Shown piece by piece: positions 35,462 through 50,400 of a stretch of 64,000 bases of DNA. The translations under genes and the position numbers were made by a program. Each line of letters opens with the position of its first letter. Position 1 is the stretch's first letter. Below the pieces are notes generated by a model. It made no database searches, was not told the DNA's origin, and was given only the letters and a program-made list of their open reading frames with translations. Source of the stretch: Acanthosoma haemorrhoidale (Eukaryota; Arthropoda; Insecta; Hemiptera; Acanthosomatidae); the NCBI GenBank assembly GCA_930367205.1, contig OV884014.1, positions 114,769,768-114,833,767 on the forward strand, written 5' to 3'.

Positions 35462-38400
35462 CTGTTAGAAAGTAAAAATGTTATTATATAACTCAAATAA
35501 ATATTTTATTTATTATACTTATATTATCATTAATATACAATTATTATACGTAACTATTATTATACAATAGCAGATTAATCAGCCACCAGCGAATGGTCTG
35601 ATCTGAAACGTGCCTTAGTAGTATGCTAAAACAATGCAGGGGTTCTCTGCTATATTTTATCAAATATGTGAGGTATACGTAGGTAGGTCTATATGTACTA
35701 TTAATGTTTGATAAGTAGCATAGCGATTTTGTGATATGATGGAGTATTGTGCGCTGTATATATTCTTCAAATGTTATTCTTTGAAGCTAAACCATTCCTT
35801 AAGCCCCGAGGGTTTACAACATTTTGATGATCATATTATAGACAGTATATTTGTTTTTAAAGTATAACAGATAACAGACATTTGTTATCATCCAAAACAT
35901 TATTATATATATTGTTGTGATATTTCGATGTTGTAAGTATTGATGGTGTCTTTGAGATAAACTCGAAATTAGCGAGCGTTGAAGAACGTAAAAACGATCC
36001 GTGGTTCATGGCTATGAAAGGATCAACATTCTTATTGCCGTTATATCGACAGTTAATATTGATCATATAAATAATTAAATATAAATATTTTAATATTGGA
36101 TTTATTAACTTCAAAACAAGAAAAATTAATAATATCCGAAACAACTGGCATTGGACAACCAGTTAAAAGATCAAGAAGGCAGCGGAAAGGTTCGAGAGAG
36201 AGAGAGAGAGAAGCCCGGCTAGCTCATTCACTTTCACCCGGCAGGAGAACCAGAGAAGACGAACCAGGACCACGCTACGGCACAGAGACGCAACGAGGTA
36301 GGCATAGAAAACAAAGAAAAACTGGCCAGTCACGATAGTAATAAGGTACAATTTAACTTTAGTTTTTAATAGTGTATTTTACCAACGTACACACTTATTT
36401 GTATATTAAATTAATGAATATATGTGTAAATAAACAATTTTTCCTTTTGCCAGAAGTTTCCTTTTTATATTAATAGAACCTCAGATTAAGATTAAAGTTA
36501 AATATAAAAGATAAAAAACATAATAATATGTTACCATCTGAAATTTTAATTTAAAACTCCAAACACGTTACCTCTCCTTTGGCCACCCAATGGATGTGAG
36601 CCTCGTAGCAGATTTGGTAACGATGAGGAGGGTAAGGTCAGTTCATGCCTAACCTTGAGTGAAGGACGTACTCCCTTTCAATAGTGATCAGTTATGATAA
36701 AATTATTAAAGAACATTTATCCAACGAATAGAGAAAATTTTCCAATATTAACATAATGGTGGCGGCTACTCCAGAGAATAACACAGTAGCTGAAGGATAT
36801 TGGAGATACTGACGACCGGAAGAAGAAAAGGAAATGAGTTATGTTACAATATACGATACATATAGGTAAAGAACACGTCTTGTAATGTTTTTCTTAATTT
36901 TAAAATCCACTGCGTACGGATGATGTGGGCTATGGCAACAAACAACTGAATGTAGTGACGAGAGGTTATAGAGAGAGTGATGAAGAGTAAAATGAAATTT
37001 TGGGTTGTATAAAGTTAAGGTGAAAAATTAAAGAGTTATGAAAGAATATTTGAAATCAAGCCTTTAAATGTTGTTTCTTTCATTTACAGAGAAACGCATT
37101 TAAATCTTGTTCCCAAGAAAAACATTACCAACATCAACAGATTATCCAGACATATATGTAATACTATATTACATAATGAAATAAAATAATTCACTATTTA
37201 TTGATGACTCTCTATCCATTAATGGTAAAATAACTATTTAATAACTGAAATAAGGCATAAAAATATTAACGAATGTAAATTTTCTAAATAGCTAGACATA
37301 ACAAGAAATGTATTACTTAATCAGGCAGTGAGTTTATTCCTATGGACATTAATTCCGAACTTATTTCCAGAGAATGCGACAAGATTCTAGTAGACCAGGC
37401 CTATATAGAATTCAGAATAGAATTGTTCTGATCTTCTCATTTATCAAACATGATAACTTGTACATGCACATCTTCTATGGCATGAAATACATTCCTTTTT
37501 TAGGAATGTTTAACTCTACCATAACAAAAGAATTCTCATAGAATAAAAAACAAAAAACTCACCTGGTAAATGTTCTTTAAATAGTTCTGACTGAAGATTA
37601 GGAAGGAAAGAGCTAATTCTATCCCAAGTAACAACCCAAATCTCATTGCGACCGTCCAGCCCGGTGAAGACGCCAGCTGAATCCATCACAAGTAAAAGGT
37701 TCTTCAATGATTCGGGGATTGCTTCATACTGGAAATTTTATGAGAACATAAATTAAAGAAAAGTTTTAACATAAAAAACAAAGAAAATCATTGAGAAACT
37801 TACAAGAAGATCACTGCTGTCAGCATGCATATATTTGTCCATGTAGTCGAGTATTGTGAGCCAAAGCTGAGCGAAACTAGCCAACGTTTGCAAAGGAGTC
37901 AAGTGGTGCAGAAATACCTGTTCAAAATACAGTTTAAATTACCAACAAGAACATTGGCAAGACCATTATAAGTTTCTAAAAAAACAGTTTCTTAGATTGG
38001 AATCCAAGGACAAAAAAAACAATATTAAAATTAGCAAACCGTCAAGTGAATAGTAACAGTAATAGTTGGTTGAAAATTTGGTTTTTCAGCGGTGTGATAA
38101 TGTGGGAGGGATTATACAATATTTAAGAAACATATAACAAATTGTAGGTAAGTACCAGGTTGGTAGAGGGGAGCGATAGTCGGACTGAGTAGACGAAATG
38201 AAATGAAAAGTTAACTTCATTCTAGGGCATAGTCCACTAACAATAACAAAATGAGTACACATTTTAAAATTGTCTTAATATCACTTTCATTCATTAAAAT
38301 TTAATTGAGGTTGCATTTCTTTAGATAAATAATATCCTACGCCTCAAAATACAGAATAAAAACTGAGAAAAATATAATAATGCTAAATTACAACAATACT

Positions 38401-41400
38401 TGGGGACAACAACTCAAGATAAAATAAGATGCTACATTATAGACCACACTGAGAGGAGAAAAGAAAATGGAAAAGTTAGGAGTAAAGGAGATTGTCAAAT
38501 GTAGACAGGAATGGAGTTCTATACTGTTGTAATGCGGACTCGGAATGAAAGGTCAAAAGAGACTGTTCTATGTGAAATAGGGTACAACGTCTGATGGATG
38601 CGATTTTATGCTATCGGGATTTAGTGGAGATTTGAATTTAATGTGGTCATAGAGGTAATAGTTTTTTTTTTTTGTGGAGATGGTAGTGTAAAGGAACAAT
38701 TTGCCTAACTTGGTATAGCAGTGCTGATAAACAGTCCAGCCGGCCATATTGATTTCGATATTTTATACGTTATTTACCTTAGAAAGAACAGTAGCAGCCC
38801 TGATTCTAGTCTCTTCAATGGCTGGAATGTTCACCGCTAACAGTGTCGAGAGAAGAGGAAACAGTACTTGAGTGAAACACTCCTCCCATTCTTCTCCAGA
38901 AAGTGCCTGTAAGTCTTGCATAAGAAGTGCCCGTTGCAGGTATGTTATAGCTGCCATCCTCACCTAAAACAGACACAGCTGCTTTAACGACTGTTGGAAA
39001 TTATTACCTACAATCTATTACACAAAATGAGTGTTGTCTTACAGTTCTGTTTGGGTGAGAGCATAGTCTGGATATGCCCTGGAGGAGAGGACACCAGCCA
39101 GGACCCCAGTAGGAGAGGCCAGTCACTTCCTTCTGTCCAGTCTCCTCGGCCCACCACGTGAAGATCTGGGCGGTCCTCGTATGAAGGGCGTGCATCAACT
39201 CCAACAGCTGAGGCAAGCCACCAAGTAAACAAACAATAATTTATTATCTAAAAGCACCATTAAATAAATTGAATGATGATTCCTGAATTAATAAGCTATT
39301 ATTGCTAATTAAAAAGCACTATAAATAGAAAATAAGCTCTGGTATGCCCGACCGACCCACTCTCGGTTTTGAAGCCAAACTTCCTTAATTTTGGGCAGTG
39401 ACAAAGAGAATAGTCATATGGCCAGCACAGCCAACATATTTCCAATTCATATGCTGGTTAGTTTTGGCATGCCTTTGCTCATCAAACATTAAAATTAGCT
39501 TTCTTCTGGGACTTGAATTCCTTAGTAAACTTGACCAAAAAAATAGAGAGCTGCTGTCTGGCTAAGGTAGGTGACTAAATAGACCTACCGGCGAAAGGCA
39601 AATGTTATTACGATGACATAAACAAGTCAGATCGGCCACTGACATACAACCTAGAATCTTCGTTTTGAATGTACAACGCATCTGCAGTGGGAAGAAATAT
39701 TTCCATATTTAAAACATTACCCATGATCAGTACGACCTAAAACCCACCTTATCACTAAAATTCCATCCTTACAACTACAGTATAGAACACCTTCAAGAAT
39801 TATTTAATTACTTTCGGATGATATGGGAAGGCTCACAAACTTTTTCTCAAATATACACCAAAGAAAGGGAAGATGAAAATTTTCAAAACTGAAGTTAAAG
39901 CTTGCGAGAGTTGCTCCCACACTGCTAACCCATTCTACCCACTAAGCAATAAGTTACCTGATCCACCCATGAAATATTGTGAAAAATTAAGCTACTGAAA
40001 TACGTTTGCTATCCGTAGTACCAGGTAAAACTAGAAGAGACAAGGTACTTAAAAAAAATATCTTCATTTCACTGGACACTATAACAGGCACCTAGGCAAG
40101 GAGGTTTGGTCATGTTTCGAGGATGCTCCAAGAGAGGGATACCTCTAACAACAAACATTTATTAAACAATGATTAAACAAACATAGGTAGCAAAAGAACT
40201 ATTTGGAAGGACATTATCATCTCACTGACAGAGTGTGGATTGACATCGACTCAGGCCGACCCGAAAAGTGTTACACAAACCTAACTAATTATTACTACAT
40301 TTTATCGTATCGCCTGCCATTTTTAAAACCAAATGACACAAGAATAAATTTATTTATCTACCTGAATGCAAACTTGCTGGTATCCCGGTGACTCTTCGGG
40401 ATCACTCTCGTCAGCATCGTAAGCACTGCCAGGGGGACTTGGGCCTCTTTCTTCCCTCCTTTTAACTCCTTTCCGTTTAGCTTGCCTAGCAGTGTCCCTT
40501 CCTGCTTTTCTGCTTTTTCTTTCAACTTGAAAAAAGTCATTAAAATTGTTAAATAAAATCAAATTTAAAATTATAGTATGATTTGAAAAATGCTAAGACA
40601 GTATTTTTGAGAATATAGAAAAAGTGTAACAAGGCTCATTAAACATATAGAGTACTATTTAAGTGATTGCAATCATTCTTGATTTATTTATAGAAGTGTA
40701 ATGTTAAAACCAAAGATACGAAAAGACTTATATTTTTTAAGATAAAAATAAATTTAAATAGATCTTTAATTGCAAGGTGTTTGTGTACAAATTTTAGTTA
40801 TTAACTATAGGAATGAACCGATTTCAGTCAGGCATACCATAGGAAATGGAATTTTACAAGAAATATTAATAATTATTAGTTCCGGTGTTGATCCCACAAT
40901 TTTTAATGATAGCATAAAACTATTTTTATTAAAAATAAAGATAGTGTGAGGACCACAGCGCATAAACCAATGTTTTATTCTTATTTTTATTGTCATGCAC
41001 ATCAGAAAATGAAGAAAATTATTGAATAAAACAATAACATCCAAAATATGAAGTAATAATGACAGACACTTAAGCAAAATCAACTAAAACCAAAACAACC
41101 CTAACAATCTAATTAGGCTTCACATACTTTTTAAAGGACTGAAAAAATGATTCAATTACAACTATAACTAATACTGACAACAAAAGTGGTGTATATTTGA
41201 GTTAACCGATAATAATTTCCAGGCATCGGAGAGAAGAATGCATTGAGTCGATCATATCTTACATTCCAAAATACCATCAAAACTTTTGATTTAAATAGTT
41301 TTAAAATAAACTTTGTATCATCCATACCAATTAAGTAATCACTGATAATAGTTTGAATCGAATTAGATACATATTCTACTCTATCGAAAAAGTTATGTCA

Positions 41401-44400
41401 AAATTAATGATGAATGAATCCTTTTAATTAAATTTATTTTATGTAAGAACATTAATTTAAAGAATACTTAATGTACCTGTATTAGCAGCTGCTTCAACAA
41501 ATGTCCTTATACAGCGAATACAATCATGAAAATTATATGGCGTGATGTGTACGACATCCCTGAGCAGGAATGACAAACTATCGACACACTTCACCATCGA
41601 GAGAGGGTCGTAACGTGACAGCTCAGGCAAAGTTGCTCTCCTCGCGCAGCTGACAGGCTGGATCTCCCCCTCACGTCCTACCTTATAGAATAAAACTTAT
41701 CATTTAGCTAAAACAGTATTTAAATTGTGTAGGTACATAAATATAAAACAGTTAAACTTACGAGTTTTATTTAATAAAAAAACAAAAATTCATGCAATTA
41801 TGAAGAATTAATGTTGGAGTCCTCGTACATACACATTGTGAGGAACAAATCTATCATACCCTGCAAGTACTTCCATGAACTGATTACGATAGCCATTTAA
41901 TAAACTTGTTAAAACCATTAAACATTATTTGACTCCACAGCATAAATTGTTTATATTCTCAATCTATATTCTATAAATCTTTTCTAGTCATTTAATTTGT
42001 ATAAGGTATGATTGTATTGTTTATTTCTATTTGTAAAGTTTCTATTGCTTTATTAATCAGTATTTAATAAATTATTTAATATAGCAAATAGCTAAAGTCT
42101 CTGATTTGTAATAGCAATTTTAATCAGTTCTCAGCAATGATAGAAGGGTGTGAGTATAATAGTCTAATAACTGTTAATAGATCAAGGAATAATCATGAAT
42201 CTTTATAGTAAAAAAATGTTTATAAGGGCACAAACATTTTTTTATTCTGCTCTATAACCATTTTTGAGTGTTGAAATTTAGAAAAAACTTGTGGGTTGAA
42301 AGAGGGAATCTATCTCGACAGTTTAAAGAGGTTAATAGTTGTGCCAAAACAGATGTTGTACGAAGATGCGAAGGGGACATGACGTACGCAACTAGACGAA
42401 CGAAATTTCTGGACTCAATAATTTCCAACAAAAGAAGAAGGTAAGATAAATAATTAATTGAGATAATGGAATATTAACACAAAATTTAAATACATACCAT
42501 TATCCAACCAGTCGGAGTGCTGTTAAGAGGGGCTTCTGGACTGAGACTAGGAGATAAGGGAACACTCCCAGCCTTGCTCAGCTCCGAGTCGGATGTATAG
42601 CCTCGTTCATTGCCAAGACCGCTGTCAATTTGTGCTTCTCCTTCGGAACGAGCACCTAAAATATCCAAAGCTACCAAATAGGTTTCAAATAGCACCATTA
42701 TTATTTTCATTAAATAAAAATCATCAAAATTATATTATATTGTAATGTTATTTATGAGGTTATAAAGTATTAAGTTTGTTTAGTTTAGTAAACTAGAATT
42801 TTTAGTTAATTTAGTTACTTAGGACAAAGGCTCAATGCCACACACAAGGAATAAATAAACCGAGGCCATAGAGGGTGGTGGTACCTTTCATTGGTCACCA
42901 ACCAAACAGAGAGAGAGAGACACACGGGAAGGCCCAGGGCAAAGGAGACGGTATATTGGCCACGCATAAACAAAGGATGAGGAGCAGTATAACTATGACG
43001 CAGAGGGTAGAATTAGTCACACGCTACCAAGGAGGGGAAACAGCTATAAAAGGAGTAGTTAAACAAAACTTAGGCAGTCTTCAACAGGAATCCGAGCAAG
43101 CAGCATCGACGATAATCGCGAGTAGACTTATGCAGGCAAGGCATGACTGAGGGATCGAGACACGAGAAGTGTTTCTGTCTTAAATAAATTACTGAAGAGT
43201 GCTGAGCAGCGTAGGTTGAAGTTCAAGGAGAAGAACATAGAAATGGATGGAATCTTGTATTTCATCAAACATATACATATTTCAACTGTGAGTACCATAA
43301 TTAGTTATATTTCCTGAAGATATGAACAATAGCGACTTCAGTATTTACAGTGTAGATTAGTTAGGTTTTTTAATGTGTAAAGATAGTAAAGTAAAATCAT
43401 CTTAAATGCCTAAGTGTTTAGTATGTCCGATATCCAACCTTGAGGTTTTTATAAGAATAAATAATTTAGATGAAACGATAAATTAAATTAAATAATCCAC
43501 AAGTCGTTTATTAAAGCCTAATATTAGTTATTTTTTATAACGAGGACAAGGTGTCGCCGTGTGTATGTACTAGTTTGATAATTTGATATAACTTGTGCAG
43601 CAAAATTGTTCAGGTGAAAATTATATTAACTTTACAACCCTAAGAAGTAAAGAGAGGCAAAGTAAGTTAAAATTCGATTTGTGTATTTATATCGGATAAA
43701 ATTTATTAATATCAAAATTTCTATATCTTTATATTATACCGTAATCATGGTTTATATACGCTCATTTTTATTTAAAAGATGAGACATTGTAATCAAGGAA
43801 GTAGTTAAGATCTTTTGGGTTTATATTTAAATTGAGGAGAGAAGGCTCACATATATCTTAACAGTTGGCACCAAAGGCAATACGTGTTTAAAATTTAAAA
43901 TATGTAATGGACAGAATTTATTTGGCGACAAAGTTCCCTTAGAAATATCACCATGTAAAAAATTCATGATGTAAAAGTCATCTTAATACACACCTGATTC
44001 TGTGGAGCTGATAGGCTTGGAAACTACTTTGGGTGGAGGAGCGCCTGCACCAACACACTCAAGAAGGGTAAATATTATCGCCCAATCTGTAGCAGAATGT
44101 ATGTTTGCGGCCGATGTCTTGAGAAGTTCGTATGTTCCAAAAGAGATCTGGCGAGATACTCGAGTCAGTGTAGAACTTTTTAGCAGGAGAAGCATACGGA
44201 GAGATTGCAAAACCTAAATGAACACCAAAGATAACCAATTCGTAAATATTATTTTGACAAGACGACAATTATTATGATTTGAAAATATGACTTTCTTGAT
44301 AATGGTAATTTACATATCATTTGTTTTTACCTGAATATGATAAAATGGATTAGTAAAATATGTCTTAAAACATAAATCAGTGAAATATAAAATTAATCCA

Positions 44401-47400
44401 AGTGTATGAGTTCACTCACTAAAATATGAGACAGTGGAACTATTGAAATCTGAATATTATTGATTAATTTATTAATTTTTTTTAATTAAAAAAATATGTG
44501 CAGGGATTGAAGTAAAGCGTGTATGAAAGCACTACTTATTATCTTCACTATGCCTTTTAACCCTGAGAGTCCCCCCAAGTAAGAATCTAATTCATCAATA
44601 ATAATTAAAAACATTTTTAAAGAGATGAAACATTCATGTTTCAATATACAGGCCCCGTTATATGTTATTACCATAGGCCCCATTTCTTCTTTGTGCATCA
44701 GACGAATCGCAAGTCTGAGAAGACCAACGACAGACCTCTCCACTAAAAAGTGATGGTCACACGCAGCAGCACCCATGAGCAGAGTGTAGATGTGTTCTTT
44801 AACAGCAGACCAAATAGGTACTATTCTATCTCTGAAACAAAAACAACAAGTTAACGAGGCCACTGAATAAAAGTTAATATATTATTCCAATTATTAAATA
44901 TAATTGAAAGGAATTGGGTTGTGACTTCTGATTAACAAATAAAGGGTGTCCCAGAATTAACGCAAGATTTGAATTTGCCGCCATTTGTGCAGTAAAGTGA
45001 AAGTGCTGGCAACCCTAAAAAAAAAAATTTGACAATTGACAGTAGGGTTAGTAAAAATGGAGCGTTACACGATAGAACAACGTGTCTTTATTGTTGAACA
45101 TTATCTCAAAAATAATGAAAGTTTGGCAGCCGCAGTTCGAAAATTTCATACAAAATATGGTCGGAATAGTGTTTTGACTTCATCAACAGTGAAGAAATTA
45201 ATTGAAAAATTTAGGGAGACTGGATCAGTTGGAAACACTAAACACACTGGTCGTCTAAAAAGAAGCCTTTTAAATGTCAATATCGAAGCAGTGCGTGAGA
45301 GTGTTGTTGAAAAGCCAGGAACGATTCGGCATCGTAAACACAGTTCTTTGTGCCGAAATTGGATGATAATGATGTGGCCAATATGTGGTTTCAACAAGAT
45401 GGTGCCACATGCCATACAGCCCATGAAACAATTCAAATACTGCATGAGACATTTCCAGGTTGTGTACTCTCTCGTTTCGGTGATCAGAATTGGCCCCCTT
45501 GATCGTGTGATTTAACACCTTTAGATTTCTTTTTATGGGGTTATTTGAAGTCAAAGGTGTATGTCAACAAGCCTACATCCACCGGTGCATTAAAAGAGGA
45601 AATTCAACGCTGCATCATGGTCATGGAAAATTTCAACAAAAGAGTGTGTATGTGCCAGCAAAGTCGTGGATGTCATTTGCCCGATGTGTTATTCCATAGA
45701 TAACCCTATCCTATTTACTTTATAATTCAATAAAAAAATAACAACAAAAATACTAAAAACTGTGTTTTCTGTTTAAATCAAATCTTGCGTTATTTCTGGG
45801 ACACCCTTTACCTTTTGCTGACTAGAGAATCGATCTAACCATGAATTTAAACCACCTTAGGTCAAAGAAAACTAGGTATTGGATCCATGAACCAACATTT
45901 CACTAATATACTGTAAATTGCTAATGGAACTGTTTTGTGTAGGCGAGTGCACAGTGCGGGGGTCTAACATTTCTCCACTACTCTTCTAGGTCTAAACCAA
46001 CAGCCTTAGGGATTGCACTGAGTTCTGCCTAGCTTTACGTTATATTTACTAGGCAATAAGCGAGATTTGAACCGAATCAGTTTCCTGACCCCCCTCCACA
46101 AACTTCTAAGATCCAAGGTCATTGTTACTGACTCTTGTCCCTTTTTCAAAATTCAAATAAACGAAGATAGCCCGCTTAACGTGTACTTTGACAATAAGAA
46201 AATTTTGTTATGAAGGGTATCCTATTTATTCATTATATCTTAGATTTTTATTTGTTTTTTATTTTATATTTTTTTATTTTATTTTATTTTATTTTATTTT
46301 ATTATTTTTTATTTTATTTTGTTTTTTATTTATCTGTATAATGTTAATATTATGTACATCCTTTCAAAAAGATACAAGACTAATTATGTAAAAGGGAACT
46401 GAAAAGCAATAAGTATTAATATATTGGCAGATTGGAAGAGGTGATATATTTAGATTTGAAAGACACCAGTTGTTCAAGCCGCTTCTACATTTTTTATTCA
46501 AAGCGAGCATTTTCTTCAGCCTATGTTTGTCATCTTCAGGTGCTAGGCACACCCTTTGCCTTCCATAGTTCCTGTGCAAGGAAGCATTGGTGAGTTTTTC
46601 CTGAAAGTTGAAAGCGCTTGTTGTTTGTTGAGTGATAAGTGTCGCAATGTTTGAAATTTTCACTTGATTTTATTTGAGATAAGTGCTAAGCTCCTGGTAA
46701 TATTAGTCCAAGTGGATACTCCTTCGATCGTATATCTGGTTAGATGTTGTAAATTTACTTTTCACAATTTATAAATGGTTGATACATAAATCTCAGAACG
46801 TAGACCAACTTCTGAGACTATTTAAAAGCCTACAGATTCTATTTAAAATTGTCTAGAATCTCGCATTACTTATGTAAACCACTCTTTACTACAGGGTAAA
46901 TTTGTCTGCATCACTAATAGTATAAATATATAGTACGTATATATATAGTGATAAATTGGCACAAGTATAAATAAAGCACCTCTTAAGTAGATTATTCAGC
47001 CTAGATACTTGAATAAGAAGCAATAATGCAAAAGATCGAAATCTAAATACTATTTCACGCCATCGGAAATTCACAGCGGGTTTAGATATAATGTCCACTT
47101 GCTAACAAAAGATATCTGACCTCTGAGATCTAAGTCTAAATTAAACATTATTTTCATTTTTAAAAATATAGTTTTAACTATGCAAGTTCCACAAGCTAAT
47201 CAACTTAAAGAGTTATTGCAAGTAACACTCTGGAGATGAAAATCTGAAAGCCTACCGCTAACATGTATTGTAACACCCTTAGACTTATATAAAAAAATCA
47301 ACGAGTACATCTTCTGTTACCTGTTCTGAATAACAACTTTCAAGAGCAGTTCTAAGAAGAATACAGCCGTGTCCTCGCTATATGACATCCCGAGAGAGAC

Positions 47401-50400
47401 ATGTCCTTCTGGCCCGTAAGATGCAGTAACTAGTGCCTATCAAAAGCATAAAAACAACTTTGATCAACAAACAAAATCACTAATAAAATATTTAAAGCTT
47501 ATTTCATGAGCTAGTAAATACAGTTCTTATCGGAGTACAAAGCTGAAGATTTTTTTTTCTAAAAAAAAATTGACTTGAAAATTAATGTGTCTTAAAGACA
47601 GAATGCATCGTCAACATCTAATCTCATCAATTTTCTTAACAATTAAAATATGTTTCGCTTTTGAATAATCAAATAATCTGTGAATTTTTTTCGACTTTTT
47701 TAAAATATTTTCTTTGAACAAAGATAAAATGGGCAGGCCTAATTCATAGTGTTAATTATATTATACTTATACTAGTTGAGCACTACCTTAACAAAGTGCT
47801 GTAAAGAATCAATACGTAAAAATTTAGATTCTGTAATGAGTTGTTCGAGGTGACACTCCCTTATGCAGTTCTGTGCTGCCTTCATAGCTTCTTGGTCCTC
47901 GGGGGACGGTCCTTTCTGAGTATTTGTTTCTGATAAATAAATACAGAAATTTAGATATTTACTTGAATATATATATTTCTTTTAAATAATGCTGTTGGCA
48001 ATTACCTGCTCCTAGTGCAATATAGGAATAAATCGAACTTAAAATTCCTGGTTCAGTTTTGGGGCTAAGCTGTATATCTTCACGAATTAATGATATTTTA
48101 CCACTCAATTCGATAAAATCCTCAGCCTGTAAAATAAAAGTTGATAGCTATTAGTATCATTTTAAAATTATGTACCCGATGAACACAAGCTAAGAGCATT
48201 AGAACGAATATCTATGTTTCAACCACTCGCTCAAAGTGTAGGGAGCGTAAGGGATTGAAAGAATCCAAAACTACGTAACAGTTACGCAACACCTTATATT
48301 AGACTTAATGGTGCTAAACTCAAAAATGGACCACACTTACAGAGCTCAAATGACACACAGTCAATAAGGGTGGGCACTTTAGATAAATAAAAACCATTAT
48401 CATTTTGATGATTGCCCGATACGTAGTTATTTCCAGGGCGCTACAGTCCTCCAAAAACCAAGGCCTCCTTCAGCGAGTCCCTCCAATGTCCTTTATTTGC
48501 TGCCACCATTGTCCATCATTTGATGATGGAACTAACATAGAGGACCCTCGATATCTTCTATCCAATGAGACCTACCCTAGGTCTTCCTTTTTTTTCCACG
48601 CCTAGTTGCCAAAGCTCGACATCGGTCCTTATCAACCACTGACCATCCTCCTGAAGGGATCCATAGATTAGCCGCAGGATCTTTCTGTCCAAAGACCACA
48701 CCATACGAGTCCTTGGTTAATGTATAGACTCTCTGGCATAGATTGCTACTGGTTTGCTGATGACCTTATAAATTATTGTGGTCACCAAACCATTGATTGA
48801 ACTCAAATGCAGTATCTTTTGTAAAAGCCAATATGCACGTTGAGATCCTTGTTTTAACTTCCAAGGAGTCATCATTTTTTATCACTATAATCACCCAGTA
48901 GGTTTCTTACTTTAATGTTTTAAATATCCAGTTTAAAAATAGATTCATAGATTGTGAGTACAATTATTTATACTCTCTCACAATTTTTTAAGGCGTGAAC
49001 TCACAGGTTACCTAACAGAGTTTCACGCCAACCACAATTTATCCACCTTAGCAGAAAACCACTATTGGATATATAAGCCATAGAATTAGAAAAAAAGTGG
49101 TAATCTGTAGATAGCCAACCTCACCACCTAGGTAAAGTGGTTTCTCTAAAAGGTGCCACTAACATCCTACATTAAAAAATGAACCACACTAACGACCTTT
49201 ATAGTCCAAATAAAAAGTCATTGGATAAAATACATCATTCAGCTACAAAATTCCATTCAGCTTGCAGTGCAAGCCTTGCAATAGTATGCGCTATGGTGAT
49301 TCATTTCCAAAACTATATCATAATGTCAAGTTATACCTTAACTTTCTTTAAGTTTAAAAAACAAAACAATGAAATTTAAAAAAAATTCAACACCTCGACA
49401 AGAATTTTTGGTAGGAGTTTACATCTATAAAGTTGCAAAATGCAATCCAAGATATTTCTCCAGCTTTCTCTGATTATATCACCATGGCGATGGGCAAGGT
49501 CAAAGACTGTCTTTGCAGCACGTCTCGCCTTGGGGTTGGATCCAAAAGATATTGTGAGGTTCTCAGGACTCTGAAAAAACATTCAGATGAAAAAGACTCC
49601 TTGTAAAACTAAAAAAAATTTAAATTAAACATGTTAGCTAATTGATATATAGATATCTCAAGAGAAAATTTTTAAGTGAATCGTAATATAAGGAACTTTA
49701 AAAAAAATTTTTTATCCATTTTTCCTTGAGCTGATTTCTACAAAAAGCAGCAGTGAATAATAGATTACATGTTTAACGTTTACAAAAATAAAACCACAGG
49801 AAAAAATAAAATGTATCCACAAATTTTTAAATCACTCCATACAAAACGTCAGACCACTCTCCATAATGGTGGAGCTATCTTCCTTTATCTTCAACAGCCT
49901 TCAACCCGTTAATAAATATTAAAAAAAATTAATTTAGAAAACATTTGATGTAACAAAATTTTACTAAAAAAAAAAAACCGACTGAAGAAAACTCACCTCA
50001 GAACTATAATGAAGCATGGTATACTTGCATAATGAAACAATCAGATTGTCAAAATCATTACTCATTCCGTAATGGGCTGAGATCATTGCACATTTTCTAT
50101 AAACAAAAGGACATTATAAATATGTTATCAGTATTAGACCATGTTTTAAAACTAAAATTATTTTAACCTAGAATGAAAATTATAATAATAACTATGATTA
50201 GTACAATTAAAATTGAAGAACACACATGCCGAGAGGTGCCTAGCACACAATCAGAAAAGTAAAATCACCTTCAGATGGGTTTCAGAAAAAACATATCGGA
50301 GCTCTGTCAGAACAGAAACCTGATGTAGGAGTTCCAAAGAACAAAATAAAAGCCTTGGCCCTTTTTTTATATAAATTTTTGACTTTTTGCCAAATTCTGC

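Noticed and set aside
36096..36338. Arg/Glu-rich open frame (…RERERE…) in a GBF1 intron.
   Set aside because: Produced by a gagaga tract and a short GC-rich patch; no recognisable domain, no splice sites and no second copy in frame.
45146..45554. Minus-strand open frames over the mariner-like copy A, and the equivalent plus-strand ones over copy B.
   Set aside because: Antisense of the transposase remnant; no independent support.
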